DNA of 64,000 nt from Streptomyces sp. S.PB5 (GTDB taxonomy: Bacteria > Actinomycetota > Actinomycetes > Streptomycetales > Streptomycetaceae), in NCBI RefSeq assembly GCF_030403745.1, contig NZ_JAQMWP010000018.1, positions 124,001 through 188,000 of the forward strand, read 5' to 3'. The notes below the pieces were generated by a model. The model was not told the DNA's origin. It ran no database searches and saw only the letters and a list, made by a program, of their open reading frames with translations. Below are positions 51,468 through 59,674 of the stretch, piece by piece. A program made the translations under genes and the position numbers. Every line of letters begins with the position of its first letter. Within the stretch, counting starts at the first letter, position 1.

Positions 51468-52315
51468 TGTCCGCCCACTCGACTGCCGTGAAGCGCCGAC
51501 GAGCCGCCACCGCGGGCTTCCACCTCGGAGCGGGCGCGCTGTCGCTGCTGTGGCTGCTGCCCATCGCCCTGGTGCTCGTCACCAGCCTGCGCTCCTTCGA
51601 CGACATCGCCGCGCACGGGCTCGGCAGCCTCCCGCACTCCTTCACCCTCGACAACTTCCGCCTGGCCTGGGTCGACGGCGGCCAGCAGCGCGCCCTGATC
51701 AACAGCCTGCTCGTCACCGTCCCGTGCGTACTGATCACCCTGGCGCTCGCCGCGATGGCGGCGTTCGCCCTCAGCCGCTACGCCGTCCCCCTGCGCCGGA
51801 CGCTGTTGCTGCTGATGCTCGGCGGCAACCTGCTGCCCCCGCAGATCCTGCTCATCCCCGTCTCCAAGCTCAGCGAGATGCTCGGCGTCTACGACACGCT
51901 GCCCGCCCTCATCGGCGTGCAGATCGGCTTCGGTGTCGGCTTCTACGTCTTCGTCCTGCACGGCTTCATGCGGGCCATCCCCGACGAGATCCAGCAGGCC
52001 GCCGTCGTGGACGGCGCCGGCCCCTGGCAGATCTTCTGGCGGATCATCCTCCCCCTGACCCGCCCCGCGCTCGCCGCGCTCAGCGCGCTGTCCTTCACCT
52101 GGATCTTCAACGACCTGCTGTGGGCGATCACCGTGCTGCGCAGCGACACCAAGATGCCGATCACCGCCGCCCTCATCGGCCTGCAAGGGCAGTACGTGTC
52201 GATGTGGAACGTCATCGCCGCCGGCTCCGTCATCGCCGCCGCGCCCACCGTCGCCGTCTTCCTGCGCTTCCAGCGGCACTTCGTGGCGGGCCTGAACCTG
52301 GGAGCGGTGAAATGA
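51467..52315 (+). CDS. CUT1 ABC sugar transporter permease 2 (MalG-type)
   Basis: Inner-membrane permease of 282 residues with six helices. The opening LLWLLPIALVLVTSLRSFDD and the EAA loop IQQAAVVDGAGPWQIFWRIILPL identify the MalG-type partner. The start ATG overlaps the previous stop (TGATG), and its own stop overlaps the GH36 start (ATGA). Together with the lipoprotein and first permease it makes the import channel for the galactoside. Confidence 0.94.
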   Translation: MSAHSTAVKRRRAATAGFHLGAGALSLLWLLPIALVLVTSLRSFDDIAAHGLGSLPHSFTLDNFRLAWVDGGQQRALINSLLVTVPCVLITLALAAMAAFALSRYAVPLRRTLLLLMLGGNLLPPQILLIPVSKLSEMLGVYDTLPALIGVQIGFGVGFYVFVLHGFMRAIPDEIQQAAVVDGAGPWQIFWRIILPLTRPALAALSALSFTWIFNDLLWAITVLRSDTKMPITAALIGLQGQYVSMWNVIAAGSVIAAAPTVAVFLRFQRHFVAGLNLGAVK

Positions 52316-54483
52316 CGACCCCGCCCGCCCGCACGACCGGCCACGACGGCACGATCCCGCACGACCACAGGACCGGGCACGACCACATGACCTCCCAGGA
52401 CCGCTGGACCCTGCACACCCCGCGCACCAGCTACACCGTCCGGCTGTCTGCAGACGGCCCCTGGGCCGAACTCGCCGCCTGGGGACCGCACGGCGTCGAG
52501 CACGGGCCGTCGGCACTCGACTGGTCCCGTCGCACCCACTTCGTCACCCCCGCCGACGCGGCCCCCGCCGAGTACATCCCGCAGGGCCTGCGCCCGTTCA
52601 CCGGTGCCGACCTCGTCGTCGGACACGCAGACGGCGAACGCGGACTGTGGTGGCACTTCGCCGGCGCCACCCAGGACGCGCGAGGGCTGCGGCTGACGTT
52701 CACCGACGACGTCGCCGGCGCGGACGTCACTCTGTGCTACACCACCGTGCCCGACACCGACGTCATCCTGCGCTGGATGGAGCTCACCTGCACCGGCGCG
52801 CACGAACTGCGCCTGGAACGCCTCGACTCGGCCGCCGTCAACGTGCCCGTCACCGACGGAGCCCGCCTCACCTACCTGACCGGACAGTGGTCGCAGGAGT
52901 TCACCCGCACCCAACTCCACCTGCGGCGCGGCACGTTCACCATGGGCAGCACCCAGGCGGTCCCCGGCCACGCCTACGCCCCCTGGATCGCCGTACAGGA
53001 CGCCGCCCTGCCCGAGGACACGGCGCCCACCTACGGCATCGCCCTGGAGTGGCCCGGCAACTGGCACATCACCGCCGAGGCCGAGCCCGGCGGCGCCATC
53101 CGCGTCCGCGCCGGGCGCCAGCCGCACGAGGGCGCCGTGATCCTCGCACCCGGCGACACCTTGACCACGCCCCGCCTCGCCTGCGCCTTCAGCGCGGACG
53201 GACTCGACGGGCTGTCCACGGTCTGGCACCGCTACGAGCGCCACCTCAGCGGCGAACGCCTGCACCGCCCGCGCAAGGTCCTCTACAACTCCTGGGAGGC
53301 CACCGGCTTCGACGTGGACGCCGCCGGCCAGCTCGAACTCGCCAAGGCGGCCGCCGACATCGGAGCCGAGCTGTTCGTCGTGGACGACGGCTGGTTCACG
53401 GGCCGTGCCGACGACACCGGAGGCCTGGGCGACTGGCACCCCGACCCGGCAAAGTTCCCGCAGGGCTTCGGCGCTTTCGTGGACGCTGTGCGTGCACTGG
53501 GACTCGGCTTCGGCCTGTGGGTCGAACCGGAGGCCGTGAGCCCCGGCAGCCGTCTGTACGCCGAGCACCCCGACTGGGTCTACCGCGTGGACGGCCGCCC
53601 CGGCCGACTGGTGCGCAACCAGCTCCTGCTGGACCTCGGCCGCGCCGACGTGCAGGACTTCGTGATCGGCACGCTCGACCGGCTGCTGGGGGACCATCCC
53701 ATCGAGTACCTCAAGTGGGACATGAACCGGCCGCCCACCGAGCGGGCCCGGCCCACAGCCGGCCCCGCCGACCGCCTCGACCTGGACGCCGCACATGTCG
53801 CCGGATACCTGCGGGTCCTGGACCATCTGCGCGCCCGCCACCCGCACGTCACCGTGGAGGGGTGCGCCGGTGGCGGCGCACGCATCGAGCATGCCACCCT
53901 GGCCCGCACCGATGTGGTCTGGCCCAGCGACAACACCGCTCCGCTGGACCGGCTCGCCGTCCAGTACGGCTTTCTGCACGCCCACGCCCCGCATGTCATG
54001 AGCTCCTGGGTCACCGACGCGCCCGGCGTCTTCGACCCGCGCCCCCGCTCGCTCGCCTTCCGCTTCGTGCTGGCGATGTGCGGCGTCCTGGGCGTGGGAG
54101 CAGACCTGCGCTCCTGGGACGCCGACCGGCGCACCGAGGCCGCCCACTGGATCGCCCGCTACAAACAGATCCGCGACGTCGTCCACCACGGCGAGACCCG
54201 TCTGCTCGGCACTCCTGACGATGCGACCTGCGGCGTGCAGTACTCCGAGGCCGACGGACCGCGCGTCGTGGTCGCCGCCTTCAGCACCGGCCGCCTGGAC
54301 GGGGCCCCGCTGGTGCCCGGCCGCCCCGCCCGGCTGCGGCTGCGCGGAATTGACCCGGCCGCCATATACACGGACGAGGAGACTGGCACCGAGTACAGCG
54401 GCGCCCACCTGCTGCACTACGGTCTTGCGTTCAGCTGGAGCGCGGGCCACGACGCCCACCTCACCGTCCTGACCCGCCGATAG
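52312..54483 (+). CDS. GH36 alpha-galactosidase, cytoplasmic
   Basis: Enzyme of 723 residues without a signal peptide; it would hydrolyse imported alpha-galactosides. An N-terminal super-sandwich domain is followed by the GH36 barrel: VLYNSWEATGFDVD, FVVDDGWFTGR, FGLWVEPEAVSPGS, nucleophile Asp in YLKWDMNRP, EGCAGGGARIE, and acid/base Asp in WPSDNTAPLDR. The ATG at 52312 overlaps the permease stop codon (ATGA). The first 25 residues are His/Asp/Thr-rich and not family-like, so a later ATG (52387, MTSQDRW) is possible. It pairs functionally with the secreted GH27 enzyme: one acts outside, one inside. Confidence 0.94.
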   Translation: MTTPPARTTGHDGTIPHDHRTGHDHMTSQDRWTLHTPRTSYTVRLSADGPWAELAAWGPHGVEHGPSALDWSRRTHFVTPADAAPAEYIPQGLRPFTGADLVVGHADGERGLWWHFAGATQDARGLRLTFTDDVAGADVTLCYTTVPDTDVILRWMELTCTGAHELRLERLDSAAVNVPVTDGARLTYLTGQWSQEFTRTQLHLRRGTFTMGSTQAVPGHAYAPWIAVQDAALPEDTAPTYGIALEWPGNWHITAEAEPGGAIRVRAGRQPHEGAVILAPGDTLTTPRLACAFSADGLDGLSTVWHRYERHLSGERLHRPRKVLYNSWEATGFDVDAAGQLELAKAAADIGAELFVVDDGWFTGRADDTGGLGDWHPDPAKFPQGFGAFVDAVRALGLGFGLWVEPEAVSPGSRLYAEHPDWVYRVDGRPGRLVRNQLLLDLGRADVQDFVIGTLDRLLGDHPIEYLKWDMNRPPTERARPTAGPADRLDLDAAHVAGYLRVLDHLRARHPHVTVEGCAGGGARIEHATLARTDVVWPSDNTAPLDRLAVQYGFLHAHAPHVMSSWVTDAPGVFDPRPRSLAFRFVLAMCGVLGVGADLRSWDADRRTEAAHWIARYKQIRDVVHHGETRLLGTPDDATCGVQYSEADGPRVVVAAFSTGRLDGAPLVPGRPARLRLRGIDPAAIYTDEETGTEYSGAHLLHYGLAFSWSAGHDAHLTVLTRR

Positions 54484-54528
54484 CCGCATGGCCCCCCAGC
54501 CCCCCCCACGAAGGAGCCCGACCCCACG

Positions 54529-55302
54529 ATGGATCAGTCCGTACGACGGCCCGGCGCCCGTTTCACCGGCCGCACGGCCGTGGTCACCGGAGCGGCCTCC
54601 GGTATCGGAGCCGCCACCGCCGCACGCCTCGCCGCGGAGGGAGCCGCCGTCGTCCTCACCGACATCGCCGAGGAGCGCGGCACGGCTGCCGCGGAGCGGA
54701 TCGTCCAGGGCGGCGGGCAGGCGTGCTTCGTCGCTGCCGACGTCGCGGCCGAGGAGGACTGGGCGCGCGTCGTCTCAGCCGCCCACGCCTTCGGACCGGT
54801 GGACATCCTCGTCAGCAACGCGTTCACGGTCGACGTCACGCCCGCCCACGAGATGACCCTGCCCTCCTGGCAGCGCCAGCTCGACGTGAACCTCACCGGC
54901 GGCTTCCTCGGTGTGCGCGCGGTCCTGCCCGATCTGCGGGCCAGGGGCGGCGCGGTAGTGTTGATCTCATCCGTCCATGCGCACCGAGGCATTCCCGGTC
55001 ACCCCGCCTACGCCGCCGCGAAGGGGGCCCTGCTCTCCCTGTGCGGGCAACTCGCCGTCGAGTACGGGCCCGAGGTGCGGGTCAACGCCGTCGTACCGGG
55101 GCCGATCCTGACCGCGGCCTGGGACCGGGTGCCCGAGGACGAGCGCGAGCGCAGCGTCGCCGAGACCGCCGCCCGCCGCTTCGGCACCCCCGAGGAGGTG
55201 GCCGCGGCCATCGCCTTCCTCGCCGCCGACGAGGCCTCCTACATCACCGGCACGAGTCTCGTCGTGGACGGTGGCTGGAGCGTCGTGAAGGCCTCCGCAT
55301 GA
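54529..55302 (+). CDS. SDR dehydrogenase, candidate galactose 1-dehydrogenase
   Basis: Classical SDR of 257 residues: TGAASGIGAATAARLAAEGA for NAD(P), Ser in LISSVHAHRG and YAAAKGALLSL for the catalytic Tyr and Lys, plus TGTSLVVDGGW at the end. The usual NNAG motif reads SNAF. In this operon (lactonase, galactonate dehydratase, KDPGal aldolase) the missing first step is oxidation of galactose to galactono-1,4- or 1,5-lactone, and this is the only dehydrogenase available, so galactose 1-dehydrogenase is the best guess. Other SDRs of this type oxidise other sugars or polyols. It begins 45 bp after the GH36 stop. Confidence 0.85.
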   Translation: MDQSVRRPGARFTGRTAVVTGAASGIGAATAARLAAEGAAVVLTDIAEERGTAAAERIVQGGGQACFVAADVAAEEDWARVVSAAHAFGPVDILVSNAFTVDVTPAHEMTLPSWQRQLDVNLTGGFLGVRAVLPDLRARGGAVVLISSVHAHRGIPGHPAYAAAKGALLSLCGQLAVEYGPEVRVNAVVPGPILTAAWDRVPEDERERSVAETAARRFGTPEEVAAAIAFLAADEASYITGTSLVVDGGWSVVKASA

Positions 55303-55384
55303 GCACCCGCACCGTGCCGCCGACGAACCCCGCCCGGTCCCTCGTGGGCCCCGGGCACCGGACCCAGCAGAAAGGCTCGACGAC

Positions 55385-56122
55385 ATGACGCCCTACGCCC
55401 GCCGCGGCGTGCACGGCCAGACGGTGGAGGCGCTCGCCCGCCGCATCCTGGGCGGCCGGATCCCTGAGGGGGCCACCCTCGACCTGGTGGCGCTCCAGAG
55501 CGAGCTGGACGTGAGCCTGACCGCGCTGCGCGAGTCGCTGAAGGTGCTCGCGGCCAAGGGCATGGTCGACGCCCGCCAGAAGCGCGGCACCTTCGTACGG
55601 GCGCGGGCGGACTGGAACCTCCTCGACGCCGACGTCCTGCGCTGGCAGTTCGAGGGCGGCAGCGCCGGTGAGGCCGACCAGGCCCTGCTGCGGAACCTGT
55701 CGGAGGTCCGTTCCATCATCGAGCCCGCCGCCGTCCGCCTGGCCGCCGAGCGCCGCACCGACGCCGACCTCACCGCTCTTGAGGACGCGCTCACCGCGAT
55801 GGGGCACACCGGCCCCGACCCCGGGCACGCCATCGACGCCGACTTGGCCTTCCATCGCGCGCTGCTCGCCGCCACCCACAACGAACTCCTCGAACGCATG
55901 GAGATGGTGCTCGAGTCCGGCCTCGCCCACCGCGACCGGATCGTGCACTCCTCCCCGCACAGCGAGGACCCCGTCCCGGCCCACCGCGCCGTCCTGGACG
56001 CCGTACGCGCCCAGGATCCCGTGGCCGCCGAGGCCGCCATGCGTGCCCTGCTCGAACAGGCCGGCCGCGACCAGGACCGCATCGGCACCACCGACGAAGC
56101 GGAAGGCACCACCTCCCAGTGA
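55385..56122 (+). CDS. GntR/FadR-family regulator, DgoR-like
   Basis: Regulator of 245 residues. The GntR winged helix (TVEALARRILGGRIPEGATL, VALQSELDVSLTALRESLKVLAAKGMV) is followed by an all-helical FCD ligand-binding domain with the metal/ligand residues D in DADLAFHRAL and His in AHRDRIVH and PVPAHRAVLD. This is the DgoR type that senses galactonate or related sugar acids in E. coli. It lies inside the operon between the SDR and the DgoD-like gene, overlapping the latter as GTGA. It probably represses the operon until a sugar acid appears. Its operator could be the AT-rich motif at 48809-49144, which does not look like a classical FadR site, so this is uncertain. Confidence 0.92.
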   Translation: MTPYARRGVHGQTVEALARRILGGRIPEGATLDLVALQSELDVSLTALRESLKVLAAKGMVDARQKRGTFVRARADWNLLDADVLRWQFEGGSAGEADQALLRNLSEVRSIIEPAAVRLAAERRTDADLTALEDALTAMGHTGPDPGHAIDADLAFHRALLAATHNELLERMEMVLESGLAHRDRIVHSSPHSEDPVPAHRAVLDAVRAQDPVAAEAAMRALLEQAGRDQDRIGTTDEAEGTTSQ

Positions 56123-57264
56123 AGATCACCCGTATCGAGACCTTCCTGGTCCCGCCGCGCTGGCTGTTCTGCCGCGTGGAGACCGACGAAGGCGTAGTCG
56201 GCTGGGGCGAACCCGTCGTGGAGGGCCGGGCCGAGGTCGTCCGGGCCGCCGTGGACGTCCTGGCCGAGTACCTCGTCGGGCAGGACCCGCTGCGCATCGA
56301 GGACCACTGGCAGGTGCTCACCAAGGGAGGCTTCTACCGGGGCGGCCCCATCCTGTCGAGCGCCGTCGCCGGCCTCGACCAGGCCCTGTGGGACATCGCC
56401 GGCAAGACCTACGGCGCCCCCGTGCACGCCCTGCTGGGCGGTCCCGTCCGCGACAGCGTGCGGGTCTACGCCTGGGTCGGCGGCGACGAACCCGCGCAGC
56501 TCACCGAACAGGTCACCGAGCAGGTCGAGGCGGGCTTCACCGCGGTCAAGATGAACGCGGCGGGCCCGACCTCACCGATGGCCACCGCCGCCGAGACGGC
56601 GGCCGTCGTCGGCCGGGTCGCCGCCGTCCGCGACGTCCTGGGCCCCGACCGCGACGTGGCCGTCGACTTCCACGGCCGCTTCACGGCCGCCGCCGCCCGC
56701 CGCGTCCTCACCGAACTCGCCCCACTGCACCCGCTGTTCGTCGAGGAACCCGTCGTACCCGAACACGGCCACCTCCTGGGCCAACTCGTGGCCGCCGGCC
56801 CCATACCCCTGGCGACCGGCGAACGCCTCTTCTCACGCGCCGAGTTCCTGCCCGCGCTCGCCGCCGGCATCGCCGTCGCCCAGCCCGACCTGTCCCACGC
56901 GGGCGGCATCTCCGAGGTCCACCGCATCGCCTCCCTCGCCGACACCTACGGCGCACAACTCGCCCCGCACTGCCCGCTCGGCCCGATCGCCCTGGCGGCC
57001 AGCCTCCAAGTCGCCTTCGCCACACCGAACTTCCTGATCCAGGAGCAGAGCCGGGGCATCCACTACAACAAGGACGCCGACCTGCTCTCCTACGTCGTCG
57101 ACCCCGAGCCGTTCCGGTTCACCGCCGGACACGCCCACCGGTGCGTCGCACCCGGTCTCGGCATCACCGTTGACGAGAACGCCGTACGCGCCGCCGACCG
57201 CACCGGGCACACCTGGCGCAACCCCGTGTGGCGGCACACCGACGGCTCGTTCACGGAGTGGTGA
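56119..57264 (+). CDS. dgoD: D-galactonate dehydratase (enolase superfamily)
   Basis: Enolase-superfamily acid-sugar dehydratase of 381 residues that would convert D-galactonate to 2-keto-3-deoxygalactonate. Metal ligands fall at D183 (VDFHGR), E209 (LFVEEPV) and E235 (ATGERLF). H185 directly follows in DFH, and a late His (H284) sits in APHCPLGPIALAASLQ. These numbers nearly coincide with those known for E. coli DgoD (183, 209, 235, 185, 285), which makes the assignment strong. The GTG start at 56119 overlaps the GntR stop. Gluconate/other acid-sugar dehydratase specificity is the main alternative. Confidence 0.9.
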   Translation: MKITRIETFLVPPRWLFCRVETDEGVVGWGEPVVEGRAEVVRAAVDVLAEYLVGQDPLRIEDHWQVLTKGGFYRGGPILSSAVAGLDQALWDIAGKTYGAPVHALLGGPVRDSVRVYAWVGGDEPAQLTEQVTEQVEAGFTAVKMNAAGPTSPMATAAETAAVVGRVAAVRDVLGPDRDVAVDFHGRFTAAAARRVLTELAPLHPLFVEEPVVPEHGHLLGQLVAAGPIPLATGERLFSRAEFLPALAAGIAVAQPDLSHAGGISEVHRIASLADTYGAQLAPHCPLGPIALAASLQVAFATPNFLIQEQSRGIHYNKDADLLSYVVDPEPFRFTAGHAHRCVAPGLGITVDENAVRAADRTGHTWRNPVWRHTDGSFTEW

Positions 57265-57266
57265 CC

Positions 57267-58079
57267 ATGCCCTTGGCCTTCACCACCGACCCCGCACACG
57301 GCGGACGCTGGACCTCGCTGCGTGACGGCGACCGCGAATGGCTGTGGCACCGCCCGGACCCCGCACGGCAGCATGTCGCACCCGGCGACGCCTTCGTGGA
57401 CGCGGGTGGTCTGGAGGAGTGCCTGCCCACCGTGCGCGGCCTGCCCGACCACGGGGACGTCTGGTCCCGGCCGTGGTCACACGACGGTGACACCGAGCGC
57501 GTGGACTGCGACGCGTTCACCCTCGCCCGCACCGTGCGGGCCACCGCCGACGGCGTCGAGGCGCACTACACGCTCCGGGCCGACCCCGGCTACCGCTTCA
57601 TATGGGCCGCCCACGCGCTCCTCGACCTCTCCGAGAAAGCCGAACTCCGGGCCAGGGCAGGCGTGTCCACCCGGATCTTCCCCGAGGCGTCCTCCCTGCT
57701 CGACGCCCCGTGGCCGGACGGCGCCGCCTGGGTCGAAGGCGACTGGCCCGCACCCTGTGGACTGCGCCTCGACCGGTTCGGCCCCGAGGACGGCACAGCT
57801 GTCGGCGCGGTCCTCGCGGCCGACCGGGTCTGCGTCCACGACGGAATCGACCGGCTCACCCTCGCCGTAACGGCCGAGGGGCAGCCGGTGTCGGTCGCCC
57901 TGTGGCGCAACCTGGGCGGCTTCCCCGTGACGGCCCCCTACCGCAGCACCGGTGTCGAACCCATGCTCGGCCGCACCTTCGACCTCGCCGAAGCAGGCTC
58001 GGGGGACGCGGCACGCGTCCCCGCTTCCGGCGAAGTGCGCTGGCGCCTCACCCTGACCGCCGCCTGCGGCTGCCCCTGA
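57267..58079 (+). CDS. Aldose 1-epimerase (galactose mutarotase)-like protein
   Basis: Protein of 270 residues with the GalM-type beta-sandwich: FVDAGGLEECLPTV near residue 40, LPDHGDVWSRPW, VEAHYTLRADPGYRFIWAAHAL, and YRSTGVEPMLGRT near the end, which correspond to the loop and GVEPM(W) features of mutarotase-like proteins. It would interconvert the alpha and beta anomers of galactose, useful because alpha-galactosidases release alpha-galactose whereas dehydrogenases prefer beta. The catalytic His/Glu are only partly recognisable, so it may be a structural relative. The ATG at 57267 follows GGAG; a GTG at 57261 overlapping the previous stop codon is the alternative. Confidence 0.75.
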   Translation: MPLAFTTDPAHGGRWTSLRDGDREWLWHRPDPARQHVAPGDAFVDAGGLEECLPTVRGLPDHGDVWSRPWSHDGDTERVDCDAFTLARTVRATADGVEAHYTLRADPGYRFIWAAHALLDLSEKAELRARAGVSTRIFPEASSLLDAPWPDGAAWVEGDWPAPCGLRLDRFGPEDGTAVGAVLAADRVCVHDGIDRLTLAVTAEGQPVSVALWRNLGGFPVTAPYRSTGVEPMLGRTFDLAEAGSGDAARVPASGEVRWRLTLTAACGCP

Positions 58080-58154
58080 CCCCCGCTGGCCCACGGCCCG
58101 TCCTGCCGAGAAGCGCCGGTGAACGCTACCCCGACACACAAGGAGTTCCTTCCC

Positions 58155-58787
58155 GTGGACCTACGAGCCGCCCTGGCAGAGCGCCGCCTCGTCGCCATCG
58201 TCCGCGGAGACGACGCCGACGCCGCGCTGCGCACCGTTCTGATCCTGGCCCAGGAGGGCATCGATCTGATCGAGGTGTCCCTCAGCGGCGCCGACGCGCT
58301 CGGTGTCATCACCCGCTGCGCAGCCGAACTCGGGCCCGACCGGCCGATCGGCGCCGGTACCGTCCTGACCGCCGACGACGCGCGCGCCGCACACGATGCA
58401 GGCGCCGCCTTCGCCGTCACCCCCGGCCTCGGAGCGGGCGCCGACACCGCCCGCGAACTGGGCCTGCCCGTCCTCGCGGGCGTCATGACCCCCACCGAGA
58501 TCATCACGGCCCAGGCCCAGGGCGCCGACGCGCTGAAACTCTTCCCCGCCGCCCAGGCCGGGGGACCGGCCTACCTCAAGGCCCTGCGCGCGCCCTTCCC
58601 CGACGCCGCGTTCGTGCCCGTCGGCGGAGTGGACCTGGACGCCGCCCGCGCCTACCTCGCCGCCGGCGCCACCGCCGTCGGCATCGGCTCTCCGCTCGTC
58701 GGCGACGCCGCCGACGGCGGCAGCCTGAACGCCTTGCGAGAGCGTGCCCACGCCTTCCTCACCGCAGTCCAGGAGACCGCCGGATGA
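58155..58787 (+). CDS. KDPG/KDPGal-type aldolase
   Basis: Class I aldolase of 210 residues, cleaving 2-keto-3-deoxy-6-phospho-(galacto/gluco)nate to pyruvate and glyceraldehyde-3-phosphate. The family Glu is E40 in IDLIEVSLSG and the Schiff-base lysine is K128 in ALKLFPAAQAGG. GAGTVLT and VGGVDLDAARAYLAAGA are further marks. GTG at 58155 is chosen because AAGGAG lies at the right spacing; the open frame 12 codons longer lacks a site. The context (galactonate dehydratase) suggests KDPGal rather than KDPG. It overlaps the lactonase gene as ATGA. Confidence 0.92.
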   Translation: MDLRAALAERRLVAIVRGDDADAALRTVLILAQEGIDLIEVSLSGADALGVITRCAAELGPDRPIGAGTVLTADDARAAHDAGAAFAVTPGLGAGADTARELGLPVLAGVMTPTEIITAQAQGADALKLFPAAQAGGPAYLKALRAPFPDAAFVPVGGVDLDAARAYLAAGATAVGIGSPLVGDAADGGSLNALRERAHAFLTAVQETAG

Positions 58788-59674
58788 CCGCACAGCACCC
58801 TTGGGTCACCGGCCCCGATCGTCTCGATCTGGGCGAGGGGATCCGCTGGACGGGCGACGGCCTCGTCCTGGTGGACATCCTCCAAGGACGCCTGCTCAGC
58901 GCCGCCGACGATCCCCGCCTGCCGCTTCACGAAATCCTCCGACTGACCGTCCCGCTGGGCGCGGTGGCACCCGTCGCCGACCGCCCCGGCACGTGGATCG
59001 CCGCCGCCGGCACCGGCGTATGCCTCCTCCCGCCGGACGGCACCCCCCGATGGCTGGCCACACCCGAGGACCGCCCCGGACCGGACATGCGCATGAACGA
59101 CGGCATCGCGGACCCCACCGGCCGTTTCTGGGCCGGCAGCATGGCCTACGACGGCACCCCGGGCGCCGGCACCCTGTACCGCGTCGACCACGACGCCACC
59201 GTGACCCCCGTCGTCGAGGGCCTCACCATCCCCAACGGCCCTGCCTTCACCGAGGACGGACGCACCATGTACCTCGCCGACAGCGCCCAGGGGATCGTCC
59301 GCCGCTACCCGGTCGACCCCGACACCGGCCACGTCGGCAGCCCCGAGGAGTTCTTCACGGTGGACGAGGGCAGCCCCGACGGCATGACCGTCGATGCCCA
59401 GGGAGCCGTATGGTGCGCAGTCTGGGGCACGGGCACGCTCCGACGGCACCTTCCGGACGGCGGCCTCGACCGGGTCGTCCACATTCCCGCCGGGCAACCG
59501 GCCGGCGTCTGCCTCAAAGACACGCTGCTCCACATCACCACCGCCACGGTGGGCCTGGAAGCACCCGGCCCGTACGACGGGGCGGTGTTCACCCTTCCCG
59601 TCGACGTGCCCGGTACGCCGACCCCCGCATTCCGGCTCGCCCCCTCGGCACCGATCGCAGGAGCCCTCGCATGA
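58784..59674 (+). CDS. SMP-30/gluconolactonase-family sugar lactonase
   Basis: Six-bladed propeller lactonase of 296 residues: the first metal ligand in LDLGEGIRW, RMNDGIADPTGRFWAGSMAYD, IPNGPAFTEDGRTMYLADS, and SPDGMTVDAQGAVW are the divalent-metal and substrate residues of the SMP-30 family. It would hydrolyse galactonolactone (the product of the SDR) to galactonate. It overlaps both neighbours as ATGA. Preference among aldonolactones cannot be told from sequence. Confidence 0.93.
   Translation: MTAQHPWVTGPDRLDLGEGIRWTGDGLVLVDILQGRLLSAADDPRLPLHEILRLTVPLGAVAPVADRPGTWIAAAGTGVCLLPPDGTPRWLATPEDRPGPDMRMNDGIADPTGRFWAGSMAYDGTPGAGTLYRVDHDATVTPVVEGLTIPNGPAFTEDGRTMYLADSAQGIVRRYPVDPDTGHVGSPEEFFTVDEGSPDGMTVDAQGAVWCAVWGTGTLRRHLPDGGLDRVVHIPAGQPAGVCLKDTLLHITTATVGLEAPGPYDGAVFTLPVDVPGTPTPAFRLAPSAPIAGALA

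Noticed and set aside
51943..54489. 848-residue open frame antisense to GH36 and permease
   Set aside because: Antisense to two genes with clear catalytic motifs; no ribosome site or recognisable protein pattern.
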